Of a DNA stretch of 64,000 nt, positions 27,076 to 38,418 are shown in pieces. The translations under genes were made by a program, and so were the position numbers. The notes under the pieces are model-generated. The model had not been told where the DNA came from. It searched no databases and saw nothing but the letters and a program-made list of their open reading frames with translations. The first letter of the stretch is position 1, and each line of letters begins with the position of its first letter. The stretch spans positions 62,681-126,680 of the forward strand of contig NZ_QRGA01000003.1 in NCBI RefSeq assembly GCF_003367175.1, given 5' to 3'. Source of the DNA: Trinickia dinghuensis. Lineage in GTDB: Bacteria > Pseudomonadota > Gammaproteobacteria > Burkholderiales > Burkholderiaceae.

Positions 27076-27570
27076 CTATTGCGTATTCCAGTGGAAATCT
27101 GCGCGTGCGCCGGCCGCCTTGCCTACCGTCACTTCGTGCGACTGGTCGTCGTCCTTATAGCGCGCGTGCACGGTGTAATGGCCCGGCGGCAGTTTCACGA
27201 GCATATAGGGGCCGCGCGAATCCGCGTGCAGGACGTCGGCATCGTGCGGACCGACGATGCGCACATGGACATCGGCCAGGTAGTCCGAGCCCGGCCCCGT
27301 GAAGCGCATGGCGAGCGGCCAATGATGCGCGGCGCGCTTGAGTGCGGCCGATTCGTCGCTGCCCACGCCGCCCGACACGTAGGCCACCTCGCCCTGGTGC
27401 TGGATTTGCGGCATCCCGCCGCCATTCTCGTTGCCCGCGCTGGTCATGTCGGTGGTCGTGCCGCCGACCGTGCTCGCGTTTTGCGCCCACGCGCCGCCGG
27501 CGGTAAAGCCGAGCGCCGCCGTCGCTACGGCCGCGGCAAGCATCGCTTTCTTGCTGGTTCGCGTTTTCAT
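27076..27570 (-). CDS. Small secreted protein with carboxypeptidase-regulatory-like fold
   Basis: This 164-residue protein has a signal peptide (cut after GGAWA near residue 29), a Gly/Asn/Met-rich segment, and a C-terminal beta-sandwich-like part with LPPGHYTVHARYKDDDQSH, the pattern of CarboxypepD_reg/PEGA-type domains. It is probably periplasmic or exported. GAAGGAG lies before the ATG at 27570, and a terminator follows, so it is a single-gene unit. I do not recognise a named family. Confidence 0.7.
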   Translation of the reverse strand: MKTRTSKKAMLAAAVATAALGFTAGGAWAQNASTVGGTTTDMTSAGNENGGGMPQIQHQGEVAYVSGGVGSDESAALKRAAHHWPLAMRFTGPGSDYLADVHVRIVGPHDADVLHADSRGPYMLVKLPPGHYTVHARYKDDDQSHEVTVGKAAGARADFHWNTQ

Positions 27571-27717
27571 TGCTTAGCTCCTTCAAGTTGCGCGCCCGTT
27601 GTCTTGGCAAAGCCGGGCGCTACGAGAAATAGGCATGCAAAGACCGTTCCCGGGGGGCCGCGCATCAGATGCATCACGCGGCCCGCCCCAACCTCACGCC
27701 TGCAAACGTCAGCCCAT

Positions 27718-29211
27718 TCAGCCCAAATCGACCGGTACGAAGATTTGTGCGTTGTCGCGCTGGATCAACAGCGCCACGCTGTTGCCCGCCTTGGCGATGA
27801 CGTCGCGCAGCTGCTGGACCGACGTGACCGGGCGGCCGTTCACCGCGAGAATGACGTCGCCGGGCTGGATGCCGGCGCTGGCCGCCGGGCCGCTCGAGCT
27901 CTGCACGATCAGACCGTGCGTGAGCGACGTGCCGCTGCGTTCCTGCGGCGTGAGCGGGCGCACCGCGACGCCGAGCTTGCCTTGCTCCGACGACTGCGCG
28001 CCGTTATCGGCCACCTTCGTATCGGACAACGAGCCGAGCGTCACCGACACTTCCTTCTTGGCCTTGTCGCGCCAGACGTCGAGCGTCGCCTTCGAACCCG
28101 GCTTCATGCTCGCGATCTGTGCCGGCAGATCCGTCGAGTCGTTCACGGCCGCGCCGTTCACGGCCAGGATCACGTCGCCGGCCTGCAAGCCGGCCTTTGC
28201 GGCCGGACCGCCCGGATCGACCGAGCTCACGAGCGCGCCGACAGGCTTTTGCAAGCCGAACGAATCGGCCAGCGTCTGATTGACGCCCTGCACCGCCACG
28301 CCGAGCCGCCCGCGGCTCACGTGGCCCGTCTTCACGAGTTCGTCCTTGACGCGCATCGCCTCGTCGATCGGAATCGCGAACGACAGGCCCTGGAAGCCGC
28401 CCGTCTGCGAGTAGATCATCGAGTTGATGCCGATCACCTGCCCTTGCAGATTGAACAGCGGGCCGCCCGAGTTGCCCGGGTTCACCGGCACGTCCGTCTG
28501 GATGAACGGCGTGTAGTTCTCGTTCGGCAGCGAGCGCCCCTTCGCGCTGATGATGCCCGAAGTGACCGTGTTGTCGAACCCGTACGGCGAGCCGATCGCG
28601 ACGACCCATTGGCCGACCTTGCTCTGGTTCGGATCGCCGATCTTCACCGTCGGCAGGCTCGAGGCGCTGATCTTCAGGACCGCGACGTCCGATTGCTTGT
28701 CGGTGCCGACGACCTTCGCACGGAACTCGCGCTTGTCGGTCAGCTTGACGGTGACGACGTTCGCGCCGTCGACGACGTGCGCGTTGGTCAGAATGTAGCC
28801 GTCGCTGCTGATGATGAAGCCCGAACCGAGGCTCGCGCTCGGCACGTCGTCTTGCCCGCCGCCGCCGTTGTCGCCGCCCTGGCCCGGGAACTGGCCGTAA
28901 AAGCGCTTGAAGAACTGGTAGAAGGGATCGTCCGGATCGACGGGCAGCTGCTGCATCGAGCGGTGCGCCGCCGTCTGCTTCACGACGTGCTTCGCGCTGA
29001 TGTTGACGACCGCCGGCCCGAAGGTTTCCACGAGCCCCGAGAAATCGGGAATGCCCGTTTTCGCGGCGGCTTCGGCCGGCATCAGCGCAGCCGCTTGCGC
29101 GCTCGAGATGATCTGGGGATCGGCGTGGCGCGTGCCGGCCACGTAACCGACGGAGAGCGCTGCGGAGACGGCCACGGCCACGGCACCGCGGGACAGGATT
29201 CTTGCGTTCAT
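27718..29211 (-). CDS. HtrA/DegP-type periplasmic serine protease
   Basis: This 497-residue protease-chaperone degrades misfolded envelope proteins. A signal-anchor segment (residues 8-26) is followed by the trypsin-like domain with the triad H145 (LTNAHVVDGA), D175 (KQSDVAVLKI) and S248 (NPGNSGGPLFN), then two PDZ domains (around RGRLGVAVQGVNQTLA and KLGVAVRPLTPQE). The start is ATG at 29211 with AAGGAGG upstream. It is the third gene after a response regulator and sensor kinase, which suggests envelope-stress control. Similar to MucD/DegQ. Confidence 0.93.
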   Translation of the reverse strand: MNARILSRGAVAVAVSAALSVGYVAGTRHADPQIISSAQAAALMPAEAAAKTGIPDFSGLVETFGPAVVNISAKHVVKQTAAHRSMQQLPVDPDDPFYQFFKRFYGQFPGQGGDNGGGGQDDVPSASLGSGFIISSDGYILTNAHVVDGANVVTVKLTDKREFRAKVVGTDKQSDVAVLKISASSLPTVKIGDPNQSKVGQWVVAIGSPYGFDNTVTSGIISAKGRSLPNENYTPFIQTDVPVNPGNSGGPLFNLQGQVIGINSMIYSQTGGFQGLSFAIPIDEAMRVKDELVKTGHVSRGRLGVAVQGVNQTLADSFGLQKPVGALVSSVDPGGPAAKAGLQAGDVILAVNGAAVNDSTDLPAQIASMKPGSKATLDVWRDKAKKEVSVTLGSLSDTKVADNGAQSSEQGKLGVAVRPLTPQERSGTSLTHGLIVQSSSGPAASAGIQPGDVILAVNGRPVTSVQQLRDVIAKAGNSVALLIQRDNAQIFVPVDLG

Positions 29212-29296
29212 GGGGAAAGGCCTCCTTGCTTGATGTGAAGCAGAGTAAAAGGCCTGTCTTAAAGGAGACTTAATGGTGAAATTGGCGAAATCGCCG

Positions 29297-30595
<1,299 letters not shown>

Positions 30596-30621
30596 CGATG
30601 CGTTCAGTCCTTATCGCCCGG

Positions 30622-31281
30622 TTATTCTTTCGCGATCATATAGCCCAGGCCGCGTACGTTGCGGATCAGATCCGCCCCGAGCTTCTTGCGCAGTGCGTGA
30701 ATATAGACTTCGACCGTATTGCTGCCGATCTCCTCGCCCCATCCGTACATCTTCTCTTCGAGCTGGGCCTTCGACAGCACGGCGCCGGGCCGCGCGAGCA
30801 GCGCTTCGAGCAGCGCGAACTCGCGCGCCGACAGCGCCACGGGCGAGCCGTCGAGCGTCACTTGATGCGCGGCCGGATCGAGCGTGAGCTGACCGTGGCG
30901 TATCACCGATTCGCAACGTCCGGCCTGGCGCCGAATCAGCGCGCGCATGCGGGCGCCGAGTTCGTCGAGATCGAACGGCTTGACGAGGTAATCGTCCGCA
31001 CCGGCATCGAGCCCTTTCACGCGATCGGCCACGGCGTCGCGCGCCGTGACGATCAGCACCGGCAGCGTGTTGCCGCGCGAGCGCAGCGAACGCAGCACAT
31101 CGAGGCCGTCGCGCTTGGGCAGACCCAGATCGAGCAGAACGAGATCGTACGTCTCGCTGACCGCCGCGGTCAGCGCGGCCTCGCCGTCCTGCACCCAGTC
31201 GACCGCGAACCCTTCGCCGCGCAGCGCCTTGCGCACGCCCTCGGCAATCATGCGGTCGTCTTCGACTAGCAGTATTCGCAT
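30622..31281 (-). CDS. OmpR-family response regulator (QseB/PmrA-like)
   Basis: This 219-residue regulator has a receiver domain with phosphoacceptor D51 (LVLLDLGLPKRDGLDV) and a winged-helix domain ending VRGLGYMIAKE. I chose ATG at 31281, which gives the normal N-terminus MRILLVEDD; the frame runs upstream without a conserved domain. It is the first gene of the regulator-kinase-protease set and probably controls it. Confidence 0.92.
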   Translation of the reverse strand: MRILLVEDDRMIAEGVRKALRGEGFAVDWVQDGEAALTAAVSETYDLVLLDLGLPKRDGLDVLRSLRSRGNTLPVLIVTARDAVADRVKGLDAGADDYLVKPFDLDELGARMRALIRRQAGRCESVIRHGQLTLDPAAHQVTLDGSPVALSAREFALLEALLARPGAVLSKAQLEEKMYGWGEEIGSNTVEVYIHALRKKLGADLIRNVRGLGYMIAKE

Positions 31282-31444
31282 CGCTTCACGCTCAGGCGCG
31301 CCCGAATGACACAGATAGCGCATTCTAGCGGGTCCGGCATCGACGGTTCGTGCGCAGCTCACGCCGCTTGCGCCATACAATGAGCGCTTCGCGCGCTCCG
31401 AGCGCGCCTTTCGCCCCTGCTCTCGGCCCTTCGTGCACTATTTC

Positions 31445-33052
31445 ATGACGCTCGCCTCGCTTTTTTCGGCACGCCGCCGCCCCATTCCCGCTTCATCCCG
31501 TTTCCCTGCCTCGCCCCCCGAACCCGCCCCGACCACCCGCGCCGAGCATCGACGGCCCGGTACCGCATGGCTGCGGGCGGCTTGCGCGCTGGCCGCCGCC
31601 GGCGCGCTCGCGGCGGCCGCTCCGGCCGAGGCGCACAAGGCGGCCCCGCACAAGCTGCTGCGCCACCATGCGCAGGCCGCGCCCGCCCCGGCAGGGCTAC
31701 CGCTTTCGGTGACGCGCGCGCTCAAGCGAGCCGGCGTGCCGCTGTCGAACATCAGCGTCGTCGTCGAGCGGATCGGCGATCGCACGCCGATCGTCGCCCT
31801 GAACGCGGACACCCCGATGCTGCCGGCCTCGACGATGAAACTCGTCACGACCTATTCGGGGCTGTCGATCCTCGGGCCGGACTACCGATGGCGCACGAGC
31901 GCCTACGCCGACGGCGACGTCGACGCGAACGGCGTGCTGCACGGCAACCTGTACATCCAAGGCACGGGCGATCCGAAGCTCGTGCCCGAAGAGCTGATCG
32001 ACCTCGTCGACAAGATCCGGAAAGCGGGCATCACCGGGATCGACGGCGCGCTCGTGCTGGACAAGCGCTTCTTCGATCCGTCGACGCGCGATCTGCCGCC
32101 GTTCGACGACGACGTGACCGCGCCCTACAACGTCGGCCCGGACCCCCTCCTCTACGCGTTCAAGTCGCTCTCGTTCACGCTGACCCCGTCGCCGGACGGC
32201 AACGTCAACATCGACGTGATCCCCGCGCTGGCCCAGCTGCAGATCGACAACTCGCTGCGCGCGCGGCCCGGCGCCTGCGTCGGCGTGGACACCGCGCTGA
32301 CGCCGAGCGTCACGCCCGAGGCGAACGGCACCGTCGATGCGCTGTTCTCGGGCGAGTATCCGATTCGCTGCGGCCCGCGCACGATCAACGTCGCCGTGCT
32401 CGACCACACCGCGTTCTTCGCGGGCGGCTTTCTCGCCTTGTGGCGCTCGGCGGGCGGAACCTTCAACGGCACGACGCACGAAGGCGCGGTGCCGACCGGA
32501 GCACGGCTCGTCGCCGTTCACCGCGGCCCGGTGCTGGGCGACATCGTTCGCGACATCAACAAGTTCAGCAACAACGTGATGGCGCGCAACCTGTTCCTCA
32601 CGATCGGCGCCGTCGTCGACAAGCCGCCCGGCACCCCGGCGAAGTCGGCCGACGCGATCGAGCACTTTTTGCACACGCAAGGGCTCGCCATGCCCGAGCT
32701 CACGCTCGTGAACGGTTCAGGTCTCTCGCGCGCGGAGCACGTGAGCGCGCACTCGCTTGCCGATCTGCTGCAAAACGCGAACGCGAGCCCCGTCGCGCAG
32801 GTATTCGTCGCGTCGCTGCCGATTGCCGGCGTCGACGGCACCATGCGCAATCGGCTGCGCGACGAGCCCGTGCTCGGCAACGCCCATATCAAGACCGGCA
32901 CGTTGAACGACGTGCGCGCGATCGCCGGCTACGTCGCGGCCGACAACGGCCAGAGCTACGTCGTCGTCAGCCTGATCAACTCGCGGCGGGCGGAAGAGGC
33001 GCGCGCGGCCCACGATGCGCTGCTGGAGTGGGTCTATCGGGGTTTGCGCTAG
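31445..33052 (+). CDS. dacB: D-alanyl-D-alanine carboxypeptidase/endopeptidase (PBP4)
   Basis: This low-molecular-weight penicillin-binding protein trims cell-wall peptides. The S-x-x-K motif is STMK (S129-K132 in this numbering), the SxN motif is in KFSNNVMARNLF, and the KTG motif is in HIKTGTLNDVRAIAG. The hydrophobic signal core sits at about residues 41-60 behind a long basic/proline-rich N-terminus. The start is uncertain: ATG at 31445 and GTG at 31433 are both possible and neither has a clear ribosome-binding site. Confidence 0.88.
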   Translation: MTLASLFSARRRPIPASSRFPASPPEPAPTTRAEHRRPGTAWLRAACALAAAGALAAAAPAEAHKAAPHKLLRHHAQAAPAPAGLPLSVTRALKRAGVPLSNISVVVERIGDRTPIVALNADTPMLPASTMKLVTTYSGLSILGPDYRWRTSAYADGDVDANGVLHGNLYIQGTGDPKLVPEELIDLVDKIRKAGITGIDGALVLDKRFFDPSTRDLPPFDDDVTAPYNVGPDPLLYAFKSLSFTLTPSPDGNVNIDVIPALAQLQIDNSLRARPGACVGVDTALTPSVTPEANGTVDALFSGEYPIRCGPRTINVAVLDHTAFFAGGFLALWRSAGGTFNGTTHEGAVPTGARLVAVHRGPVLGDIVRDINKFSNNVMARNLFLTIGAVVDKPPGTPAKSADAIEHFLHTQGLAMPELTLVNGSGLSRAEHVSAHSLADLLQNANASPVAQVFVASLPIAGVDGTMRNRLRDEPVLGNAHIKTGTLNDVRAIAGYVAADNGQSYVVVSLINSRRAEEARAAHDALLEWVYRGLR

Positions 33053-33265
33053 GGCCGCCGCATCGGCCGGCGCGCGCCGCATGCCGCGCCGGCCATCGAA
33101 TACTTCTTCTACGATCAAATGAGGCCGCGCGAGACGCGAGCGTGTACCCTTTCGGGCAACGACCGGCGCATGACCGGATGACCGCAGTTGCCCCGAGCGC
33201 CTGCCGAACGGCGATAAGCACGGCGCCGGGCCCCATAACGACGAGACCCGAAGGAGGAAGACGTC

Positions 33266-34189
33266 ATGCAATTCGACGCCGAATTGCTTCTGCTCGCCAT
33301 GGCGCCCGTCTTTCTCGCATGCATCGGCTGGGAAGCGTGGCACTTTGCGCGCGCGCGCCGCCTCGGGCACCTCTACAGCTGGCCCGATACGCTGTGCAAC
33401 GCCGCGCTCGCCCTGATGCATCAAGGCGCCGACAAGCTCGCCTGGCTCGCGGTCGTGCCGGTCTACGCCTACGTCTACGCGCATTTCCGGCTTCTCACCT
33501 GGCATGGCGGCTGGACTTCCTTCGCCGTCCTGTTCGTCGCACAGGACCTGCTCTACTACGTCTTTCACCGCTGCAGCCACCGCATTCGCTGGTTCTGGGC
33601 CGCGCACGTCGTCCATCATTCGTCGGAGCGCCTCAATCTATCGACGGCGTTCCGCCAAAGCCTCATGTATCCGATCGCCGGCATGTGGGCGTTCTGGACG
33701 CCGCTGGCGGTGCTCGGCTTCCCGCCGAAGCAGATCATCGCGATCGTGCTCATCAATCTGGCGTTCCAATTTTTCGTCCACACGCAGGCGATTGGCCGGC
33801 TTGGGTGGCTCGAATTCGTGTTCAACACGCCGTCGATTCACCGCTGCCATCACGCGCGCAATCCGCGCTACATCGACCGCAACTACGCGGGCGTGCTCGT
33901 GATCTGGGATCGGCTGTTCGGCACCTTTGTGGCGGAGGACGAGCATGACGCGCCGCGGTACGGCATCGTCGAGCCGCTTCGCTCTTACAACCCGTTGACG
34001 GCGACGTTTCACGAGTGGCGCTCGATGCTCGGCGACGCGCTGCATGCGCCGCGCTTTGCCGATAAGGTGCGCGCGATTTTTGGGCCGCCCGAATGGGCGG
34101 CGGCTTACCACGCGACGCGTGGCCACATTACACATCACATCACGGCCATGCCGCCTATACGAGGAGATGAAGTCGATGGAACACGGTAA
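33266..34189 (+). CDS. Sterol desaturase/fatty-acid hydroxylase-family membrane enzyme
   Basis: This 307-residue integral-membrane protein is a di-iron hydroxylase/desaturase-family member. Three histidine boxes are visible: HRCSH at 101-105, HVVHH at 114-118, and HRCHH near 192-196. Hydrophobic segments surround them. The bacterial substrate is unknown; sterol, carotenoid and alkyl-lipid modification all occur in the family. GAAGGAGGAAG lies before the ATG. The end overlaps the next gene by 14 bases. Confidence 0.88.
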   Translation: MQFDAELLLLAMAPVFLACIGWEAWHFARARRLGHLYSWPDTLCNAALALMHQGADKLAWLAVVPVYAYVYAHFRLLTWHGGWTSFAVLFVAQDLLYYVFHRCSHRIRWFWAAHVVHHSSERLNLSTAFRQSLMYPIAGMWAFWTPLAVLGFPPKQIIAIVLINLAFQFFVHTQAIGRLGWLEFVFNTPSIHRCHHARNPRYIDRNYAGVLVIWDRLFGTFVAEDEHDAPRYGIVEPLRSYNPLTATFHEWRSMLGDALHAPRFADKVRAIFGPPEWAAAYHATRGHITHHITAMPPIRGDEVDGTR

Positions 34190-35378
34190 TAAGACACAAA
34201 ACAACACTTGGCTGCGCGTGGCGCAAACCTCGATCGCCTGTGCGGCGTTCGCGCTGATGGCCGCGTGCGGCGGCGGTGGCGGCGGCAGCGGTTCGTCGAG
34301 CGCGGCCGCGACGCCGGCGGGTGGCGTGACGATGCAGGTCGTTTCGTTCGGCACGAGCCTGTCCGATGCCGGCACGTATTCCCCGGTCATCAAGGCACAG
34401 TTCGGCGGCGGCCGGTTCACGACGAACCCGGGTCAAGTGTGGACGCAAAACGTCGCCAACTACTACGGCGGCTCGCTCACGCCGGCCGTCGTCGGCGGCT
34501 TCGGGCAGGCGCTCACGGCAGCGGGCGGGCTCGACTACGCGCAGGGCGGTGCCGAGGTCTCCACTGCACAGGGCATCGGCTGGGCGCCGAACAATCTGGC
34601 CGCCACGACCACGCCGATCGTGACTCAAGTCGCGAACTACCTGAGCACGTACGGCAGCTTCAACTCGAATCAGATCGTGCTCGTGGAAGGCGGCGCGAAC
34701 GACATCCTCGCGAACCTCACCGCGCTGCTGACCGCTATCCAAACCGACATCGGCGGCGGCATGACGCCGCAAAACGCGATTCTCAAGGAAGTCAGCACCA
34801 CGCTCGGCCCCGCGGCGCAAGCGCTGGTGACCCAGGTCGCCACGATCGTCGCCAAGGGCGGCACGCACGTGGTGTTCGTCAATGTGCCCGATATCGGCCA
34901 AACGCCGCTCGGCGTGCAGGCGGCTGCCCAGAACGGTGCCGCGGCTCAGCAACTGATCTCGGGCGTCGTGCAGACGTTCAACGGCATCGTGGCCGCCGGG
35001 CTGCAAGCGGCCAATCTGCCTGCCGGCACTGTGATTCCCGTCGATGCGTTCACCTGGCTCGATCAGTTGATCGCAACCTACCAGACCAACGGCTTCACGG
35101 TGGCGAACACGAACACGGCATGCAACCTGACGCAAATGCAGACGTCGGCAACGGCGTACGCGCAAGCCAACCCGAGCGTGCTGCAGCCCGGTCAGACGGC
35201 AGCGCAGTTCGGCGCCGCGCTGGCGTCGTCGCTGTTCTGCTCGCCGCAGACGCTGACGGCGGCGGGCGCCGATCAGACGTACATCTTCGCCGACACCGTC
35301 CACCCGACCACCCGCGCGCACTTGCTGTTCGCGCAGTACGTCGAATCGCAAATCGCCAAGGCGGGCATCGGCCATTGA
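34176..35378 (+). CDS. SGNH/GDSL-family hydrolase lipoprotein
   Basis: This 400-residue predicted lipoprotein has a lipobox (LMAAC) followed by a glycine run. Esterase blocks are visible: SFGTSLSDAGTY (GDSL-like nucleophile), EGGANDILANL (block III N), and DTVHPTTRAH (catalytic D-H). It is probably an outer-membrane or periplasmic esterase/lipase. I chose ATG at 34176, nine bases after GAGGAG at 34161-34166; another ATG at 34167 abuts that sequence. The start lies inside the desaturase gene, so the two may be co-translated. Confidence 0.87.
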   Translation: MEHGNKTQNNTWLRVAQTSIACAAFALMAACGGGGGGSGSSSAAATPAGGVTMQVVSFGTSLSDAGTYSPVIKAQFGGGRFTTNPGQVWTQNVANYYGGSLTPAVVGGFGQALTAAGGLDYAQGGAEVSTAQGIGWAPNNLAATTTPIVTQVANYLSTYGSFNSNQIVLVEGGANDILANLTALLTAIQTDIGGGMTPQNAILKEVSTTLGPAAQALVTQVATIVAKGGTHVVFVNVPDIGQTPLGVQAAAQNGAAAQQLISGVVQTFNGIVAAGLQAANLPAGTVIPVDAFTWLDQLIATYQTNGFTVANTNTACNLTQMQTSATAYAQANPSVLQPGQTAAQFGAALASSLFCSPQTLTAAGADQTYIFADTVHPTTRAHLLFAQYVESQIAKAGIGH

Positions 35379-35425
35379 CGTGACGGTGGCTTGATCCGGT
35401 CCGGTCGTCGGACCGTTCATACGCA

Positions 35426-35454
35426 AACGCCCGGCTCATATCGAGCCGGGCGTT
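35426..35454. terminator. Terminator between convergent genes
   Basis: AACGCCCGGCTC (35426-35437) pairs with GAGCCGGGCGTT (35443-35454), followed by GCTTTTT on the plus strand. It ends the SGNH lipoprotein transcript and may also serve the convergent sua5 operon, where the T-run is shorter. Confidence 0.88.
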
Positions 35455-35489
35455 GCTTTTTGTGGGCGTCGGCGGCGGATCGCCGTTCG

Positions 35490-36530
35490 CTATTCGTTCG
35501 CCTCGAACGCGGCGGCGGCACGGCCGAGCCGGTCGTTGACGGCGATCCATTCGAGCGTGCCGGGCAGCTTCTCGACGAAGATGCGCTCGACCTGCGCTCG
35601 ATCGAGGGCGCGCAGCAAGCCGTACAGCTCGCGCGCATAGACGTGCGGATCTTCCGGGGCGGCGACGAAATGGACGTTGCGTGCATCGGCCCACGTACCG
35701 GCCCGTGACGCGCGCGCCACGAGCGCGACGCGCATGCCGGCCGTTTGCGCGCCGGCCAGCATCGGCTCGAGCGCGTCGAACGGCAGCAGCGCGAGCGGCG
35801 TACGCGGGGCGTAGTGCGCTTTGAGCGTGCCCGAGGCGCGCGGCGCCGTGGCATCGCCGCCGTCGGGCAGGCGCGGAGCGACGCCGAGCACGTCCGCGAT
35901 CTCGCGCGGCGTGACGCGCCCGGGGCGCAGCAACGCCGGAAAACCGCGGGACAAATCGAGGATCGTCGATTCGATCCCGACGTCGCACGCGCCGCCGTCG
36001 AGCACGTGAATCGCATCGCCGAACTCGTCGCGCACGTGCTGCGCCGTCGTCGGGCTCACGTGACCGAAGCGATTCGCCGAAGGCGCCGCGACACCGCCGT
36101 GGCCCGCGCGCCGCGCGCTGAACGCCTCGAGCAGCCGCTGCGCCACCGGATGCGACGGGCACCGCAGGCCGACCGAGTCCTGACCGCCGCTAACGGCGGC
36201 CGGGATATGCGCCGCGCGTTTGAGAATCAGCGTAAGCGGCCCGGGCCAGAACGCATCGATAAGCCGTTGCGCGTCGGCGGGCAAGGGCCCGACCCAGTAC
36301 TGCGGATCGCCATGCGGCGCCAAATGCACGATGACGGGATGATTGGCCGGCCGTCCTTTCGCCGCATAGATACGCGCGACCGCGGCCGGACTCTCGGCGT
36401 CGCCGCCGAGACCGTAGACGGTTTCCGTCGGAAACGCGACGAGTTCGCCGGCCGCGAGCAGCGCGGCCGCTTCGTCGATTTGCGCATCGGAGACCGGCGG
36501 TACGGCCGGTGAACTCGGATGGTGGGACAT
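35490..36530 (-). CDS. sua5: L-threonylcarbamoyladenylate synthase (Sua5 type)
   Basis: This 346-residue enzyme makes threonylcarbamoyl-AMP from threonine, bicarbonate and ATP for the t6A modification of ANN-decoding tRNAs. The N-terminal YrdC domain shows FPTETVYGLGGDA, AAKGRPANHPVIVHL and APSANRFGHVSPT. The extra C-terminal part is the Sua5 domain, so this is the long form rather than TsaC. It is the last gene after purK (27-base gap). Confidence 0.92.
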   Translation of the reverse strand: MSHHPSSPAVPPVSDAQIDEAAALLAAGELVAFPTETVYGLGGDAESPAAVARIYAAKGRPANHPVIVHLAPHGDPQYWVGPLPADAQRLIDAFWPGPLTLILKRAAHIPAAVSGGQDSVGLRCPSHPVAQRLLEAFSARRAGHGGVAAPSANRFGHVSPTTAQHVRDEFGDAIHVLDGGACDVGIESTILDLSRGFPALLRPGRVTPREIADVLGVAPRLPDGGDATAPRASGTLKAHYAPRTPLALLPFDALEPMLAGAQTAGMRVALVARASRAGTWADARNVHFVAAPEDPHVYARELYGLLRALDRAQVERIFVEKLPGTLEWIAVNDRLGRAAAAFEANE

Positions 36531-36557
36531 CGTTGAACAGGCTTGACGCTTTTCCGC

Positions 36558-37766
36558 TCAGGCGAGCGGGATGTGCAGCAGCCGCGCGCAATCGCGTGCG
36601 GCCGTGCGCGCTTCGTCGAGCGTGGCGGCGGTGAAATTCACATGCCCCATCTTACGCCCGGGCCGCGCTTCCTCCTTGCCGTACAAATGCAGGCGCGCGG
36701 CCGGCATCGCAGCCACTTCGTGCCAGGGCGGCGTCGCGGGCGTCGAACACGTGCCCCCCTTCGGATCGACGGGGAACCAGACGTCGCCGAGGATGTTGAG
36801 CATGACGGCCGGCGAGTGCTGACGCGTGTCGCCGAGCGGCATGCCCGTCATCGCGCGCACCTGCTGCTCGAACTGGCTCGCCGCGCAGGCATCGACCGTG
36901 TAGTGGCCCGAGTTGTGCGGCCGCGGCGCCATTTCGTTGGCGACGAACGAGCCGTCTTCCAGCAGGAAGAACTCGACGCAGAGCACGCCCACGTAGCCGA
37001 GCTTCTCGGCAATGCTGATTGCCGCCAGCTGCGCCTGCTGCGCCAGCGCGGGCGAGGCGTCGGGCGCGGGCACGACCGTCACCGACAGCACGCCGCCGCG
37101 ATGCAAGTTCTGCGCGAGCGGATAAACGGCCGTCGCACCGTTCGTGCCGCGCGCCACGAGCGCCGACACTTCGAACTTGAGCGGCAGGCGCTTTTCGAGC
37201 ACGCAGGGCACGCCGCCGAGCGAACTGTAGGCATCGCGCACCTCGTCGGCGCTCACCACGCGCACTTGGCCCTTGCCGTCGTAGCCGAGCCGCGCCGTCT
37301 TCAAGATGCCCGGCAACACGTGCGCAAGCTGCCCATCGTCGAGCGCGGCCAGCGCCTCCGACGATTCGATGACCACGTGCGGCGCAACGGGTACCCCTGC
37401 TTCGGCGATGAAGCGTTTCTCGGCGATACGGTCCTGCGCGATCGCCACGCAGCGTCCGGCCGGGCTCACGAACGTCGAGCGCGCGAGAAAATCGAGGCTC
37501 GCGGCAGGCACGTTCTCGAACTCCGTCGACACGGCCGCGCAAAGGCGCGCGAGTTCGGTCAGCGCGGCCTCGTCGGTATACGCGGCGCGCAGATGCCGAT
37601 CGGCAACACTGCCGGCGGGGCTCGTTTCGTCCGGGTCGAGCACGGCAACGCGGTAGCCCATCGCCTGTGCGGCGAAGCAGAACATGCGGCCGAGCTGGCC
37701 GCCGCCGACCATCCCGAGCCAAGCGCCGGGCATGATCGGTGAAACGGGGGTGTTCTCTGGATTCAT
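36558..37766 (-). CDS. purK: N5-carboxyaminoimidazole ribonucleotide synthase PurK
   Basis: This 402-residue ATP-grasp enzyme carboxylates AIR to N5-CAIR in purine synthesis. It starts with the nucleotide-binding fold [19 protein letters not shown] and has the central ATP-grasp regions ([35 protein letters not shown]). I chose ATG at 37766; the frame runs upstream into the gap but adds a basic, proline-rich segment. It follows purE after 117 bases. Confidence 0.93.
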   Translation of the reverse strand: MNPENTPVSPIMPGAWLGMVGGGQLGRMFCFAAQAMGYRVAVLDPDETSPAGSVADRHLRAAYTDEAALTELARLCAAVSTEFENVPAASLDFLARSTFVSPAGRCVAIAQDRIAEKRFIAEAGVPVAPHVVIESSEALAALDDGQLAHVLPGILKTARLGYDGKGQVRVVSADEVRDAYSSLGGVPCVLEKRLPLKFEVSALVARGTNGATAVYPLAQNLHRGGVLSVTVVPAPDASPALAQQAQLAAISIAEKLGYVGVLCVEFFLLEDGSFVANEMAPRPHNSGHYTVDACAASQFEQQVRAMTGMPLGDTRQHSPAVMLNILGDVWFPVDPKGGTCSTPATPPWHEVAAMPAARLHLYGKEEARPGRKMGHVNFTAATLDEARTAARDCARLLHIPLA

Positions 37767-37883
37767 TTCTTTGGTCGGTCTCGCCCGCGGCATGCGAATC
37801 GGCCGCGGGACGGCAAGCAACGGTCGCGAAAACGGGACCTCGAAATAGGGCCGGCCAAACGGCAAAAGGCCGGCCCCAAGCGC

Positions 37884-38405
37884 TCAAAGCGCCGGCAGCA
37901 CCATCGCGTGAGCCGCCTGATTTTGCCGAACGCGAAACGCCGCGAGCCGCTCGGCATACTCGTTCGACGTACCTGCGAGCATCGCCACGGCGAACAGCGC
38001 CGCGTTCGCCGCGCCGGCCTCGCCGATCGCGAACGTCGCGACGGGCACGCCCTTGGGCATCTGCACGATCGAGTGCAGCGAATCGACACCCTTCAGATAC
38101 TTGCTCGCCACCGGCACGCCGAGCACGGGCACCGTCGTCTTCGCGGCAAGCATGCCGGGCAGATGCGCGGCGCCGCCGGCGCCCGCGATGATCGCCTGCA
38201 AGCCGCGCGCGCGCGCCTTTTCCGCATAGTCGAACATCTCGTCGGGCATCCGATGCGCCGAGACGACCTTCGCCTCGTAGGGCACGCCGAATTCCTGCAG
38301 CATCGCCACGGCGTGCTTCATCACGTCCCAATCCGAACTCGATCCCATCAGCACGCCGACGAGCGGCGCGCCGTGCGTATGAGCGGTCTGCACTTGTTCC
38401 GTCAT
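37884..38405 (-). CDS. purE: N5-carboxyaminoimidazole ribonucleotide mutase PurE
   Basis: This 173-residue enzyme isomerises N5-CAIR to CAIR. The class I motif [17 protein letters not shown] and the conserved SAHRMPDEM and [13 protein letters not shown] stretches are present. GAGGAC lies upstream of the ATG at 38405. It is 13 bases from purC and acts with PurK in the same pathway step. Confidence 0.95.
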   Translation of the reverse strand: MTEQVQTAHTHGAPLVGVLMGSSSDWDVMKHAVAMLQEFGVPYEAKVVSAHRMPDEMFDYAEKARARGLQAIIAGAGGAAHLPGMLAAKTTVPVLGVPVASKYLKGVDSLHSIVQMPKGVPVATFAIGEAGAANAALFAVAMLAGTSNEYAERLAAFRVRQNQAAHAMVLPAL

Positions 38406-38418
38406 GGTCCGGTCGTCC

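Noticed and set aside
27025-29238. A 737-codon open frame opposite the HtrA gene
   Set aside because: Shadow of a conserved protease; no domain, and it also crosses a terminator.
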